Part shown: piece after piece, positions 33,847-41,055 of the stretch
Position numbering within the stretch: position 1 is the first letter of the stretch
Layout of the letters: every line of letters starts with the position of its first letter
Source of the DNA: Candidatus Woesearchaeota archaeon
Lineage (GTDB): Archaea > Nanoarchaeota > Nanoarchaeia > Woesearchaeales > JAGVZT01
Assembly (NCBI GenBank): GCA_017608295.1
Contig: JAFCGF010000015.1
Coordinates: 1 to 44,112 of the forward strand
Reading direction: 5' to 3'
DNA: 44,112 nucleotides
Translations under genes and position numbers: made by a program
Notes under the pieces: model-generated
What the model was told of the DNA's origin: nothing
What the model saw: only the letters and a program-made list of their open reading frames with translations
Databases searched by the model: none

Positions 33847-35303
33847 GTCTGATCAGAAAACTTCTCAATATCTGGGCCAACTCGGGAACACTCGAAAGCC
33901 CGGAGCCGGACGCGGACAAGATCGATCTCGGCTATGTCGGCCGCGAACGCCCGTACATCGATCGCCTGAACTGGCTGGTAAACCGCGCCGAGAAAAAGCT
34001 CAATGACCTGCTCATTCAGGGCGTGTCGTCTGCCCACGATGAAGCGACTGAAGCGGAAGTGCAATCAATGATCGAAACGGGACTCTGGAGTGATTCGTGG
34101 GGATGCACGGATGACGACGCGAACATTATCAGCGGCGGGGCGACAAAACAATATCGAGATGTCGTTACATATTTTAATGCCGATGGCGACGCACGGCTTC
34201 TGGTTGCGGATACATCGTTGATGAAAATCGAGATGTGGGATCCGAGGGCGAAGACACTAACGGATACTTCTCACGATCTCTGCGATGATCTGCCCGTTGG
34301 GGTTGTTGCGGCAACATCGGACTTTCAATGTCTCTGCACGGATGGGACATGGGTATATGCCGTGGTGAAAGATACCGTGCCGGCCCCTGACGAGTACTAC
34401 ATTCAAGCCTGGAAGATCTCCGACTGGTCCGTTAATGTGGGCTGGCCCGCCACCGGAACCCAATTGACCCCGACCGGAACCGGGAAATTTTTCAAGGCCA
34501 TCATTGCCAGTGCCGACAGGATTGCGGTTATCAACAACGCGACGACCATCACGGCGGCAGGCGACCCGGCAATCGAGATCATCGACATGGATGACGGGGT
34601 GATCCTTGCAGACGGGGCGGGGGATGCACCAATAGCCATTACCGCCCTCGCCGATCCTGTCATCGCATCGGACGGGACGAACCTTTTCTTCGGCGCTTAC
34701 GGATCCACAAACCTGCTCTGGCTGTGCAGCGCGACGATTGCCGATCCGACCGTGGGGTGTGGCGGTACAGATTGGGGCGTGGCGACAAACTATAACGCCC
34801 ACATCGGCGCGATGGTTTCCATGGACGAAAAGATCGTGAGCTTTCTAAATTGGGGCGCGCAGGCATACGGCAACCAAGTTATCCTGACTCACACCGCCGA
34901 CGATGCCATCATGGATATTATCCTGCTCGGACAGGACGCACAGGCGGGCCCGTTGACTGCCGACGAATACATATACCGGGAATGCACCGACGCGGTTTTC
35001 GACGGTGTCAACATATGGATTTTCGTCGACATCGATAACCTGTCAGCCAGCATTTCCGGGGGCTTCGTGAAAATCGACGCTGCGAAGTTGAGCTTTAATA
35101 TAATTGTGGACAAGTATCGAATCATTGACGACTTGGAGCCATCATTGTTCATGGTAATGCCGAAGACCGATCTTAGCCTTGGTGAGCCTCAAATGGGGCT
35201 CACGTTCGACGGGCGGGACATATGGGGGATCGCTCAACAGTCAGCATCATCAACCAACAGCGGCAAGATTGCCCGCCTTCCACTCGCACTCATTCGCAGT
35301 TAG
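33843..35303 (+). CDS. Tail fibre-like protein with beta-propeller-like repeats
   Basis: 486 aa, ATGA overlap with DUF2612. The N-terminus (residues about 20-60: KIDLGYVGRERPYIDRLNWL, VNRAEKKLNDLL) is a baseplate-attachment segment common in tail fibres. The rest contains repeated D-G-x-x-hydrophobic strands (ATSDFQCLCTDGTWVYAVV; VIASDGTNLFFGAYGSTN; GLTFDGRDIWGIAQQS), suggestive of a propeller. It is the probable receptor-binding protein of the tail. Confidence 0.65.
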   Translation: MSLIRKLLNIWANSGTLESPEPDADKIDLGYVGRERPYIDRLNWLVNRAEKKLNDLLIQGVSSAHDEATEAEVQSMIETGLWSDSWGCTDDDANIISGGATKQYRDVVTYFNADGDARLLVADTSLMKIEMWDPRAKTLTDTSHDLCDDLPVGVVAATSDFQCLCTDGTWVYAVVKDTVPAPDEYYIQAWKISDWSVNVGWPATGTQLTPTGTGKFFKAIIASADRIAVINNATTITAAGDPAIEIIDMDDGVILADGAGDAPIAITALADPVIASDGTNLFFGAYGSTNLLWLCSATIADPTVGCGGTDWGVATNYNAHIGAMVSMDEKIVSFLNWGAQAYGNQVILTHTADDAIMDIILLGQDAQAGPLTADEYIYRECTDAVFDGVNIWIFVDIDNLSASISGGFVKIDAAKLSFNIIVDKYRIIDDLEPSLFMVMPKTDLSLGEPQMGLTFDGRDIWGIAQQSASSTNSGKIARLPLALIRS

Positions 35304-35312
35304 GAGATCACC

Positions 35313-35588
35313 ATGGGAGAACTCGGAGAACTGCACGAGAAAATCAACACGGTCGATAAGAATGTGGTGAAGATACAGACCACCCTCGACCTGTCACTGC
35401 CTAAGCTCGCCACGGATGAATCGGTAGAACTCGCCATCGCAAATCATTCTGCAGACTGTAAAGGAACAAAGAGATCCCTGACGCCCGCCCGCAGTTCATC
35501 AGCGAAGAAAATAGCCGCACTGATCACCGCTACGGCGGCCCTCACATCGGCGGTGCTATTGGTGTTGCAATTTCTGTTTGGGGGTTGA
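35313..35588 (+). CDS. Holin-like membrane protein (XhlA-type plan)
   Basis: 91 aa, ATG 35313 after AGGAGATCACC. The N-terminal helix EKINTVDKNVVKIQTTLDLS is amphipathic. A single hydrophobic helix (about 66-88; KKIAALITATAALTSAVLLV) is at the C-terminus, ending FLFGG. This coiled coil plus C-terminal helix plan is that of XhlA/holin-like proteins. It is the last gene of the late operon, whereas the endolysin is on the other strand; direct evidence for holin activity is lacking. Confidence 0.55.
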   Translation: MGELGELHEKINTVDKNVVKIQTTLDLSLPKLATDESVELAIANHSADCKGTKRSLTPARSSSAKKIAALITATAALTSAVLLVLQFLFGG

Positions 35589-35589
35589 A

Positions 35590-36075
35590 CTACTCGACCA
35601 CAACTACGCGATAGGGATCGCCCGAGCCGCCATTGAAATAGATCTTGAGCGAGCCATCATCCTGCACGGACATCGCCGCAGAATACCAGCCCACCCCGAA
35701 CATATACGCTGTCGGACTGTCACTGTATCCCCACGCCTGGATCGATGGTAGGTTAGATATATCCAAGGCCAGATAAAGCGTCGCCTCTGAAGACGAGTTG
35801 AACGTGCCAGAGTAAACCGTCCGCGTGCCGGGTCCGTCCAAGCCATCGGATCCATTCTGCCCGTCCTCGCCATTCTGCCCGTCGTCTCCATCCACGCCCG
35901 AATCCCCGTCAACTCCGTCCTGCCCATCACCCCCGCTTTCACCGTCCAGGCCATCCTCGCCGCTCAACCCGCCTTCCCCGTCTATCCCGTCCAGTCCCAT
36001 TCCGGCCGGCGGGTACTCATCACATCCCCCCAAAATCAGAAGCGCGATTATTATTGACATTGCTATTTTATTCAT
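35590..36075 (-). CDS. Collagen-like lipoprotein
   Basis: 161 aa. The signal peptide MNKIAMSIIIALLILGGC ends in the lipobox L-G-G-C (Cys18). Residues about 25-82 form some 19 Gly-X-Y triplets, mostly GLDG/GEDG/GQNG-like and rich in Asp, followed by a beta-rich C-terminal domain (about 83-161) with YSGTFNSSSEATLYLALDIS and IYFNGGSGDPYRVVVVE. Asp19 at +2 would, in the E. coli Lol rule, keep it at the inner membrane. Possible superinfection-exclusion or cell-surface factor. Stop codon is 1 bp from that of the convergent holin-like gene; the start overlaps the upstream gene by 8 bp. Confidence 0.7.
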   Translation of the reverse strand: MNKIAMSIIIALLILGGCDEYPPAGMGLDGIDGEGGLSGEDGLDGESGGDGQDGVDGDSGVDGDDGQNGEDGQNGSDGLDGPGTRTVYSGTFNSSSEATLYLALDISNLPSIQAWGYSDSPTAYMFGVGWYSAAMSVQDDGSLKIYFNGGSGDPYRVVVVE

Positions 36076-36262
36076 TTCCCATTGCCTCCCTTTTCATCTG
36101 CGTGTGCCATTCGTCACAGTTCCGCAGCACTTTATCGAAAATCAAACCGTCACCATCCAGGCGAAGGTTCTCGATTGTCTCGAGGATAACCCTGTGAGGG
36201 AAGCCCTGAACTTCCATCAGGTAGCGGTAGAGCAAGTCGTGGTCGAATTCTCTGTTGCTCAT
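36068..36262 (-). CDS. Hypothetical protein (64 aa)
   Basis: ATG at 36262 overlaps the stop of the Tat protein gene by 4 bp. Helical and charged (LLYRYLMEVQGFPHRVILET). No signal peptide. Function unknown; it is co-transcribed with the exported proteins on either side. Confidence 0.55.
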   Translation of the reverse strand: MSNREFDHDLLYRYLMEVQGFPHRVILETIENLRLDGDGLIFDKVLRNCDEWHTQMKREAMGNE

Positions 36263-36600
36263 GACTTATCTGTCAGCCTTCCATATCCGGGGCGCAAGAA
36301 ATCACGCTTTGTAACCCAATTATCGCTCGCCCAAACAGTGACGAACGCTGATCCATCAGAGAATGAAACCGTGTGCTGAAAATCCATTTGCTGATTTATG
36401 CTTGCAGCAACTTCATCGGCGGAGAAATCACCGCTGAAATCGAGTCCTTTGACCCGCTCGCCGTTGATACAGAACACAACCTCGTCCGGGCCGTACTTCT
36501 TGCCCTCCGCCAACGCTGCAGGCGCTACCACCGCAGCCCCGACGACCAGCCCCATTGTTCGCAGAAATCCCCGCCTCGTTAGGATGCTTTCGTTTTTCAT
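36259..36600 (-). CDS. Small protein with twin-arginine (Tat) signal
   Basis: 113 aa from ATG 36600 with GGGAGGCATC upstream; the reading frame is open earlier, but that part overlaps the radical SAM gene. Residues 8-14 are TRRGFLR, an almost perfect Tat motif. They are followed by a hydrophobic alanine-rich stretch and the probable cleavage site ALA|EG at 31/32. The mature part (about 82 aa) has one Cys and a DFSADEVAASINQQMDFQHT region; no known family. Export in folded form to the periplasm is inferred. Confidence 0.65.
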   Translation of the reverse strand: MKNESILTRRGFLRTMGLVVGAAVVAPAALAEGKKYGPDEVVFCINGERVKGLDFSGDFSADEVAASINQQMDFQHTVSFSDGSAFVTVWASDNWVTKRDFLRPGYGRLTDKS

Positions 36601-37433
36601 GATGCCTCCCTGAACAGGTGTGCCATCGACGCGGGCCTTGCCCATGTCCGCTGAAATCGCTTCCACTCCCTTGACGGCACGGTGCTTTTGTTGTCCCTGT
36701 AGAGCATCGCCATCGGCAAGAAACCCGCCGCGATAGTATCGGTCAATCGCTTCGCTGCGTCGGAAGTGGTATCCCCTTTGAACCCTACCAGCACATAGGC
36801 GTGCAAGGCCCACCATGGACGACCGCTTGCCGTGCGCGTGAACCCTGCCGACTGCAACAACTGCCCCGCTTCAAAAAGTGGCTCACGGTCGGAGGGTGTA
36901 TCATATGCAAAATACATTGACTTCGGGTTCAGGCTTCGCAGCGTCTCAGCGTGGGCGGTGGTTAGCAGCTTCGCCTCAAGCCCACCCGTAAACTCTGCCT
37001 TGCGTGGCTGTCTCTTGAGCATGTCAACTACCGCCCCAAAATGCTCCGGCGATGCCGCAAGAATGTTCGAGTCAAGAATATTCCACCCGTCCATTATTGG
37101 CAGTTCTCGGATGTCACCCTCGCGCTTCCATACGTCGCAGAACCAGCATCGATTAGGACAACCCCGCGTGGTGATGGTATACCCGTGCCTGAGGTATTGC
37201 CCCGGCACGAATTCGCCGCCAGAATCTCCGACCGCTGGACCTCCCACCTTGACCGGCGCGACATGCTTCCACCACTTTTCGAGCGTTTCGACCATGGGCA
37301 GATCCCACGAGAACGAAGCGGATATATGAACCTCATCAGCGTCGTCAAAAAGCCCTGGCGGGCAACCGATCCGCACCATGTCGTCCGTTGGCGTGGCGTT
37401 CGTGCGGCGGGGGAATAGGCGGATAACCCTCAC
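36597..37433 (-). CDS. Radical SAM enzyme
   Basis: 278 aa, GTG start at 37433 (coupled to the upstream stop, GGGGAGAAG as ribosome site). TTRGCPNRCWFCDVWKREGD places the 4Fe-4S ligands Cys92, Cys96 and Cys99 in CxxxCxxC spacing. VKVGGPAVGDSGGEFVPGQY precedes it, and the later EFTGGLEAKL, SMYFAYDTPSD and HAYVLVGFKGDTTSDA segments fit the TIM-barrel strands of this superfamily. I have seen closely similar phage proteins annotated only as radical SAM. The substrate is unknown; the neighbouring 50-aa Cys peptide and the Tat protein are candidates. Confidence 0.8.
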   Translation of the reverse strand: MRVIRLFPRRTNATPTDDMVRIGCPPGLFDDADEVHISASFSWDLPMVETLEKWWKHVAPVKVGGPAVGDSGGEFVPGQYLRHGYTITTRGCPNRCWFCDVWKREGDIRELPIMDGWNILDSNILAASPEHFGAVVDMLKRQPRKAEFTGGLEAKLLTTAHAETLRSLNPKSMYFAYDTPSDREPLFEAGQLLQSAGFTRTASGRPWWALHAYVLVGFKGDTTSDAAKRLTDTIAAGFLPMAMLYRDNKSTVPSREWKRFQRTWARPASMAHLFREAS

Positions 37434-37582
37434 CTTCTCCCCTGCCTTTCGATCATCTTCCTCGCCACATCTCCCCTGATAATATGCTTGCATTTGGGCA
37501 TGTCGGCCACCGGGCCCGAGTAACAGCAGGCTCCGCACCCGTCATATGCGACAGCGTATCCGTGATGAATATAGGCGATCAT
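37430..37582 (-). CDS. Cys-containing peptide upstream of radical SAM gene (50 aa)
   Basis: Not long enough for routine ORF calling. ATG at 37582 overlaps the preceding stop (ATGA) and its own TGA overlaps the radical SAM GTG, so it is a link in the coupled chain. Contains YDGCGACCYSGPVADMPKC, four Cys in C-x2-CC-x11-C spacing, followed by a basic tail. It could bind metal or be a modified peptide; both are inference. Confidence 0.55.
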   Translation of the reverse strand: MIAYIHHGYAVAYDGCGACCYSGPVADMPKCKHIIRGDVARKMIERQGRR

Positions 37583-37893
37583 GACGGCTTTCCCGCCCAG
37601 AGTGAATCCTTCATTTGTTGTTGCGTGATCATGAGTCCTCGCTTTCGCAATCCGCGATCCAACTTCTTTTGAAATGACCTTTTATCGCCGTACTCGAGCG
37701 CGCATTCCCCAGGCAGCGTGCTGTCATCCCCGAGGGCGCCCGAGCAGTTGACAAAGTCCTCGACCCGCCGGGGCTCCGGGGGTTCATTCAGGCAATCTTC
37801 ACAGATCCATTTTCGTTTATACCAGATGAGCGGCTTCCACCGGCTGCATTTCTGGCAGAGTATCGGTCGCTTTCCCCCCTTGGCTAAGCCCAT
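37579..37893 (-). CDS. Zinc-knuckle protein (104 aa)
   Basis: ATG at 37893 just after the endolysin stop, with GAGGTAGTA upstream. CQKCSRWKPLIWYKRKWICE and DC form a CxxC-x15-CxxC zinc knuckle (about 13-34). Later Cys residues and a basic helix (KRSFQKKLDRGLRKRGLMIT) follow. A small DNA/RNA-binding protein is likely; family not recognised. Confidence 0.6.
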   Translation of the reverse strand: MGLAKGGKRPILCQKCSRWKPLIWYKRKWICEDCLNEPPEPRRVEDFVNCSGALGDDSTLPGECALEYGDKRSFQKKLDRGLRKRGLMITQQQMKDSLWAGKPS

Positions 37894-37895
37894 TA

Positions 37896-38510
37896 CTACC
37901 TCGTTTTCTCGACCACTTCTCTGAGTTTTTCCGCAAGCGTGAACCTGTCGTTTACCATTCGCCGCAGTTTACTTCCCTGCTTCGGATTGCATTGTGCCCG
38001 TTTCGATCCGTATGCCGCTAGAGCAGCCTCCCAATCTGTACCGCAGCGGTCGTGATGCCACGCGAGCACCTTGCACCCGCAATCAATTTGGCCCGCCACG
38101 GTGGACATATCACAGTCGAACCTACGGATCGTGAAGGGGTGAACCTGCATGATTCCTTCCTCGCCGCCTGGGCCGATTACCTTCCACCGAAGCGATGATT
38201 CACGATAGGAAATCGCCGTCACGAGATCATGTGGTATGTCAAATTTTGTCGCACCGATAACGATCTGTTCTGCCATCTTCGCGCCCCAATCTGCCCGGTT
38301 CATCGGGTGATGGGGGACGGATTTGACCAGATGGGCGATCATCACTTCAACCTCTGAGGCTTGCGAGGATCGATTCTGAGCGGCATCGTCCACGACGGGG
38401 GGGGTAGCACTGGCGGGAGCGGCTATCAGGACGGCTACAGCGGCCACGAGGGACAGCAGCGTGAGATAGACCAGGAGCCCCGCCGGACTCGGATCCTTTA
38501 ACCATGTCAT
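37896..38510 (-). CDS. Endolysin: lytic transglycosylase with N-terminal signal/anchor
   Basis: 204 aa from ATG 38510 (GTG 38513 is also possible). A hydrophobic segment at about 10-31 (LLVYLTLLSLVAAVAVLIAA), ending near ASATPP, is a signal peptide or signal-anchor. The SLT-type domain has SYRESSLRWK with catalytic Glu104 and GEEGIMQVHP at about 116-125; LAAYGSKRAQC near the end matches the late SLT motif. It cleaves peptidoglycan glycan strands, forming anhydro-muramyl ends. Export by Sec means no holin pore is strictly needed for delivery. Confidence 0.82.
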   Translation of the reverse strand: MTWLKDPSPAGLLVYLTLLSLVAAVAVLIAAPASATPPVVDDAAQNRSSQASEVEVMIAHLVKSVPHHPMNRADWGAKMAEQIVIGATKFDIPHDLVTAISYRESSLRWKVIGPGGEEGIMQVHPFTIRRFDCDMSTVAGQIDCGCKVLAWHHDRCGTDWEAALAAYGSKRAQCNPKQGSKLRRMVNDRFTLAEKLREVVEKTR

Positions 38511-38623
38511 CACGGGAGCACCGTCACGAGCTCATCACATGCGTTGATGAAGTACCAAGTCACCGCGATCAGGATGAGCGATCCGATTACCGTGAGGGCC
38601 ATCTGTAATTTGTCATTTTGCAA
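38510..38623 (-). CDS. Small membrane protein upstream of endolysin (37 aa)
   Basis: TTG start at 38623 after a strong GGAGGAGAATAG; TGA at 38510-38512 overlaps the endolysin start. A single predicted membrane helix (residues about 7-25, MALTVIGSLILIAVTWYFI) follows a short N-terminus. The location directly before the endolysin makes it a candidate pinholin or lysis regulator. Confidence 0.5.
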   Translation of the reverse strand: MQNDKLQMALTVIGSLILIAVTWYFINACDELVTVLP

Positions 38624-38668
38624 ACTATTCTCCTCCGTGGTTACAAGTTCCGCGAATTGTACCACGGA

Positions 38669-39295
38669 TCATCGCCAGAAGGTAAAGCGTTTCGGCCCGC
38701 GCATGTCGGCCTTCCATTGCTTCCAGTGTGGCGACCGGGGATAGCCCCATGCCTCCCTGAATATCATGTTCCCAACCCTGCCCACCCAAACCACAAACGG
38801 GTTTCGCGTCGTGTGCCCCGCCGTCAAGTGTGCAAAGATTTCAGCGTCCACTCCGAGCTTGGACAGTTCGCAGCATAGCGCGACGGCATAACCATCGCGG
38901 GGGCTGTAGGAATCGACCTGCACTTCGATGTCCGCCTTATTCTTCCACCGCCGCTTCCACCAACCCCGCCCGCACGAGCACGCATAGAGGATGATGGTGA
39001 TCTTCCGCGTCACCCCGGCAATGGTTTTCGCCAGCCCTGCCACGCATTTGTACGACTCGCGCATTCGGGGCAAGCCTCGCGGCGTGCCATGGTCGAATAT
39101 GGCGAGCACATCGAGGCCGCCTTTCATCTTGCGGATCTCGCGCCGGATGCGACCGTCACGGACGTCAACCACAGATGAAAGGGGGAGGTCATTATCCTGA
39201 TTGGCGTCAAGCCACTTCCACGCCTCCCGCTTGAACTCATCCCCGTCGCGGCGGAACCGTTTGTTTTTCCCGTTGTAGATCGCGAGCATTTTCAT
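38669..39295 (-). CDS. Possible caspase/CHAT-like cysteine protease fold protein
   Basis: 208 aa, ATG at 39295 after GGGAGGAGACACC. LAIFDHGTPRG places a His (residue 69) after a hydrophobic strand. ITIILYACSCGRGWW places a Cys (106) after the next strand. H-G followed by strand-ACxxG is the pattern of clan CD peptidases and related DUF4347/CHAT proteins. GYAVALCCELSKLGVDAEIF and LTAGHTTRNPFVVW complete an alpha/beta core. Whether it is active is unknown; it could act in host takeover or lysis timing. A fold resemblance only, made by eye. Confidence 0.42.
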   Translation of the reverse strand: MKMLAIYNGKNKRFRRDGDEFKREAWKWLDANQDNDLPLSSVVDVRDGRIRREIRKMKGGLDVLAIFDHGTPRGLPRMRESYKCVAGLAKTIAGVTRKITIILYACSCGRGWWKRRWKNKADIEVQVDSYSPRDGYAVALCCELSKLGVDAEIFAHLTAGHTTRNPFVVWVGRVGNMIFREAWGYPRSPHWKQWKADMRGPKRFTFWR

Positions 39296-39310
39296 GGTGT
39301 CTCCTCCCTT

Positions 39311-39544
39311 TTATCCCGCAAATAAAATTGTCTCATGGTCGAAAACACCTATCTCACCATGGACCGGATGGCTAACCTGAAATACAATCTCCGGCGCGTT
39401 TTCATCCGGCTCAATTTCAACGACCGTTGCCCACCCTCCGGGCCAATCGCCTATCTGTTCGGTCAAGACCCTCTGACCTATCAGCTTCTCACCAAACCTC
39501 TCGGCAAGGGCACCGGCTGTCCCCATTAGGTTATGCTTGCTCAT
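39311..39544 (-). CDS. Hypothetical protein (77 aa)
   Basis: ATG at 39544 overlaps the previous stop. Contains LIGQRVLTEQIGDWPGGWAT and EPDENAPEIVFQV, a beta-rich small domain of a type often seen among phage early genes. Function unknown. Confidence 0.6.
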   Translation of the reverse strand: MSKHNLMGTAGALAERFGEKLIGQRVLTEQIGDWPGGWATVVEIEPDENAPEIVFQVSHPVHGEIGVFDHETILFAG

Positions 39545-39720
39545 GGTGTCGCCTCTTTTTTCAGCCGCTTGATTTCCTTCTCGAGTTGACGGATGGCGGC
39601 GTTCGCTTTTACTAATTCACTTCGCGCAAAGTCCAACTCGCGCTGCACCCTCACCCTCGCTGTCTCCGAGGCGCGAAGTTTCGTTTTCAGTTTCGCCGAT
39701 CGGTCTACTTGTTGGTTCAT
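39541..39720 (-). CDS. Small coiled-coil protein (59 aa)
   Basis: ATG at 39720 overlaps the previous stop; its TGA overlaps the next ATG. Almost fully helical with charged heptads (ELDFARSELVKANAAIRQLE). Probably an oligomerising accessory factor. Confidence 0.5.
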   Translation of the reverse strand: MNQQVDRSAKLKTKLRASETARVRVQRELDFARSELVKANAAIRQLEKEIKRLKKEATP

Positions 39721-39956
39721 GGTTTATCCCCTTGTCTGAAATGCAGCGAAATCCAATCCGCACAGATAGACCTGTCGTCATCCACGTCCGCAAGTGCGGG
39801 CGGCATGCACTTCTTGACGCATTGCTCGTTGTTCTCCAGCGGGCAAAATCCACAATCGTGGGTTATATACTCACAGGCTAGCATGAATGATTTCTTCATT
39901 TCCTCCAACGCCCGCTCTCTGATAATTGCAAATCCATTCTCAGCTTTTGATGTCAT
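39717..39956 (-). CDS. Cys-rich small protein (79 aa)
   Basis: ATG 39956 chosen because of GGAGGAAGT just before it and the 4-bp overlap with the gene upstream; the open frame extends to 39995. CEYITHDCGFCPLENNEQC plus VKKC and a final C suggest a metal site of six Cys. Function unknown. Confidence 0.55.
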   Translation of the reverse strand: MTSKAENGFAIIRERALEEMKKSFMLACEYITHDCGFCPLENNEQCVKKCMPPALADVDDDRSICADWISLHFRQGDKP

Positions 39957-40117
39957 ACTTCCTCCAACCCTTTCAATTTCTTGTACGTCTCCCAATCCAT
40001 CGGCGCGTCTTCATCCTCGCAGTCGCAGCCGTCCGTTCGGTTGTACATCTGCCCGCACTTGAAACAGCGGGCCCTGTGGATGCGGCGGTCATGATCTGGG
40101 ATGTGATCGGATCTCAT
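39953..40117 (-). CDS. Zinc-finger-like small protein (54 aa)
   Basis: ATG 40117 after GAGAGGGAGCC. CFKCGQMYNRTDGCDCEDE has a CxxC followed by CxC, a compact zinc site; the C-terminus is acidic then basic (WETYKKLKGLEEV). Overlaps both neighbours by 4 bp. Confidence 0.5.
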   Translation of the reverse strand: MRSDHIPDHDRRIHRARCFKCGQMYNRTDGCDCEDEDAPMDWETYKKLKGLEEV

Positions 40118-40419
40118 GGCTCCCTCTCTTTCTCGGCGCGGGCGATGGCAACCCATTCCGCAATCTCTTCTGTCGCCTCGTCTCCCGCCAAGCCGTACAC
40201 CTCGATTTCATCTGCAATGAGTCGGGCGGCGTGCTCAAACATTGCCCGCCATCGGCGGGATGCTTTCTCGGCTGCGTCGGCGCGGGCCGTTTCGCATTTC
40301 AGCCGTCTGATTTCCATCTTGGCTTGCCAGAGCTTTTCCTGAACTGCTGGCGCGTAGTGACTGGCACCTTCGGTCAAGGCGTCAATTTCTTTCTCGTCCA
40401 TCGGTTTTATTTCAGCCAT
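40114..40419 (-). CDS. Helical hypothetical protein (101 aa)
   Basis: Chosen start 40419 has GGGGGAGA at good distance; upstream ATGs at 40425 and 40437 are possible. Continuous helix with repeated Ala/Glu/Arg (KLWQAKMEIRRLKCETARAD). Function unknown. Confidence 0.5.
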   Translation of the reverse strand: MAEIKPMDEKEIDALTEGASHYAPAVQEKLWQAKMEIRRLKCETARADAAEKASRRWRAMFEHAARLIADEIEVYGLAGDEATEEIAEWVAIARAEKEREP

Positions 40420-40723
40420 TGCCATTCTCCCCCTCATCGTCGACGTGAAACACTGCCGGTTTTTTCATAGACATCTTGCGTATAGAAGTCGCCACGATTT
40501 TGGGCTTGCGAACCGTCCTGCCAATAGCTTTGCACAGCAGTTCCATTCCCGTCTCGAACCCACCGCCCCCATCGTCGGCCATGATAATGTCAATAGCGTC
40601 ACCCACCATCTTCTTGACAGCCGCCCGCTCGGTGAGGAGTTCGGGGATGGCACACGAATCAGCCCATGAATTCTCGTCATTTTCCACAATCGCCGCGATT
40701 CGTTTTTCTGATAGTCGGGTCAT
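40412..40723 (-). CDS. Hypothetical protein (103 aa)
   Basis: ATG 40723 overlaps the stop of the gene upstream; the frame is open further but would overlap it. Mixed helical sequence (LTERAAVKKMVGDAIDIIMA) with a glycine stretch (DDGGGGFETG) and an acidic tail. Function unknown. Confidence 0.5.
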   Translation of the reverse strand: MTRLSEKRIAAIVENDENSWADSCAIPELLTERAAVKKMVGDAIDIIMADDGGGGFETGMELLCKAIGRTVRKPKIVATSIRKMSMKKPAVFHVDDEGENGNG

Positions 40724-41055
40724 GACGTCACTCGCCAAACCGTTGCCCGCATCCCCGTCGTCTTCGACTTCCGCACCCGCCCCGAATGCTCCACAAGAGG
40801 GGGGCGCATATTGCACAGGCTGTTGCGGGCGGAGACGATGGAGGTGTAGCGACAGCCCCCAACAAGTTTCGCGATCTCCTCATCGGTCATTCCATCCTGC
40901 TTGTAGCGCCACTTGAGATCGAGCACGCCCAACACCCGCTCCTTAATGCTCCGGTGCTTCCCCGTCTTGTCCATCGCCCTCGCCGCCGCGTTGGACGTGG
41001 GGGAGGCGTGAGCTGCGGGAGCGGGGCGGTTGAATAATGATTGTTGATCGTTCAT
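40720..41055 (-). CDS. Winged-helix-like DNA-binding protein
   Basis: 111 aa, ATG 41055 with GGAGGGAACCA upstream. MTDEEIAKLVGGCRYTSIVS followed by ARNSLCNM is a helix-turn-helix, and LVEHSGRVRKSKTTGMRATV is the wing, a frequent architecture in phage replication regulators. The N-terminal 40 residues are Ala/Pro-rich. Possibly regulates early or late promoters. Confidence 0.62.
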   Translation of the reverse strand: MNDQQSLFNRPAPAAHASPTSNAAARAMDKTGKHRSIKERVLGVLDLKWRYKQDGMTDEEIAKLVGGCRYTSIVSARNSLCNMRPPLVEHSGRVRKSKTTGMRATVWRVTS

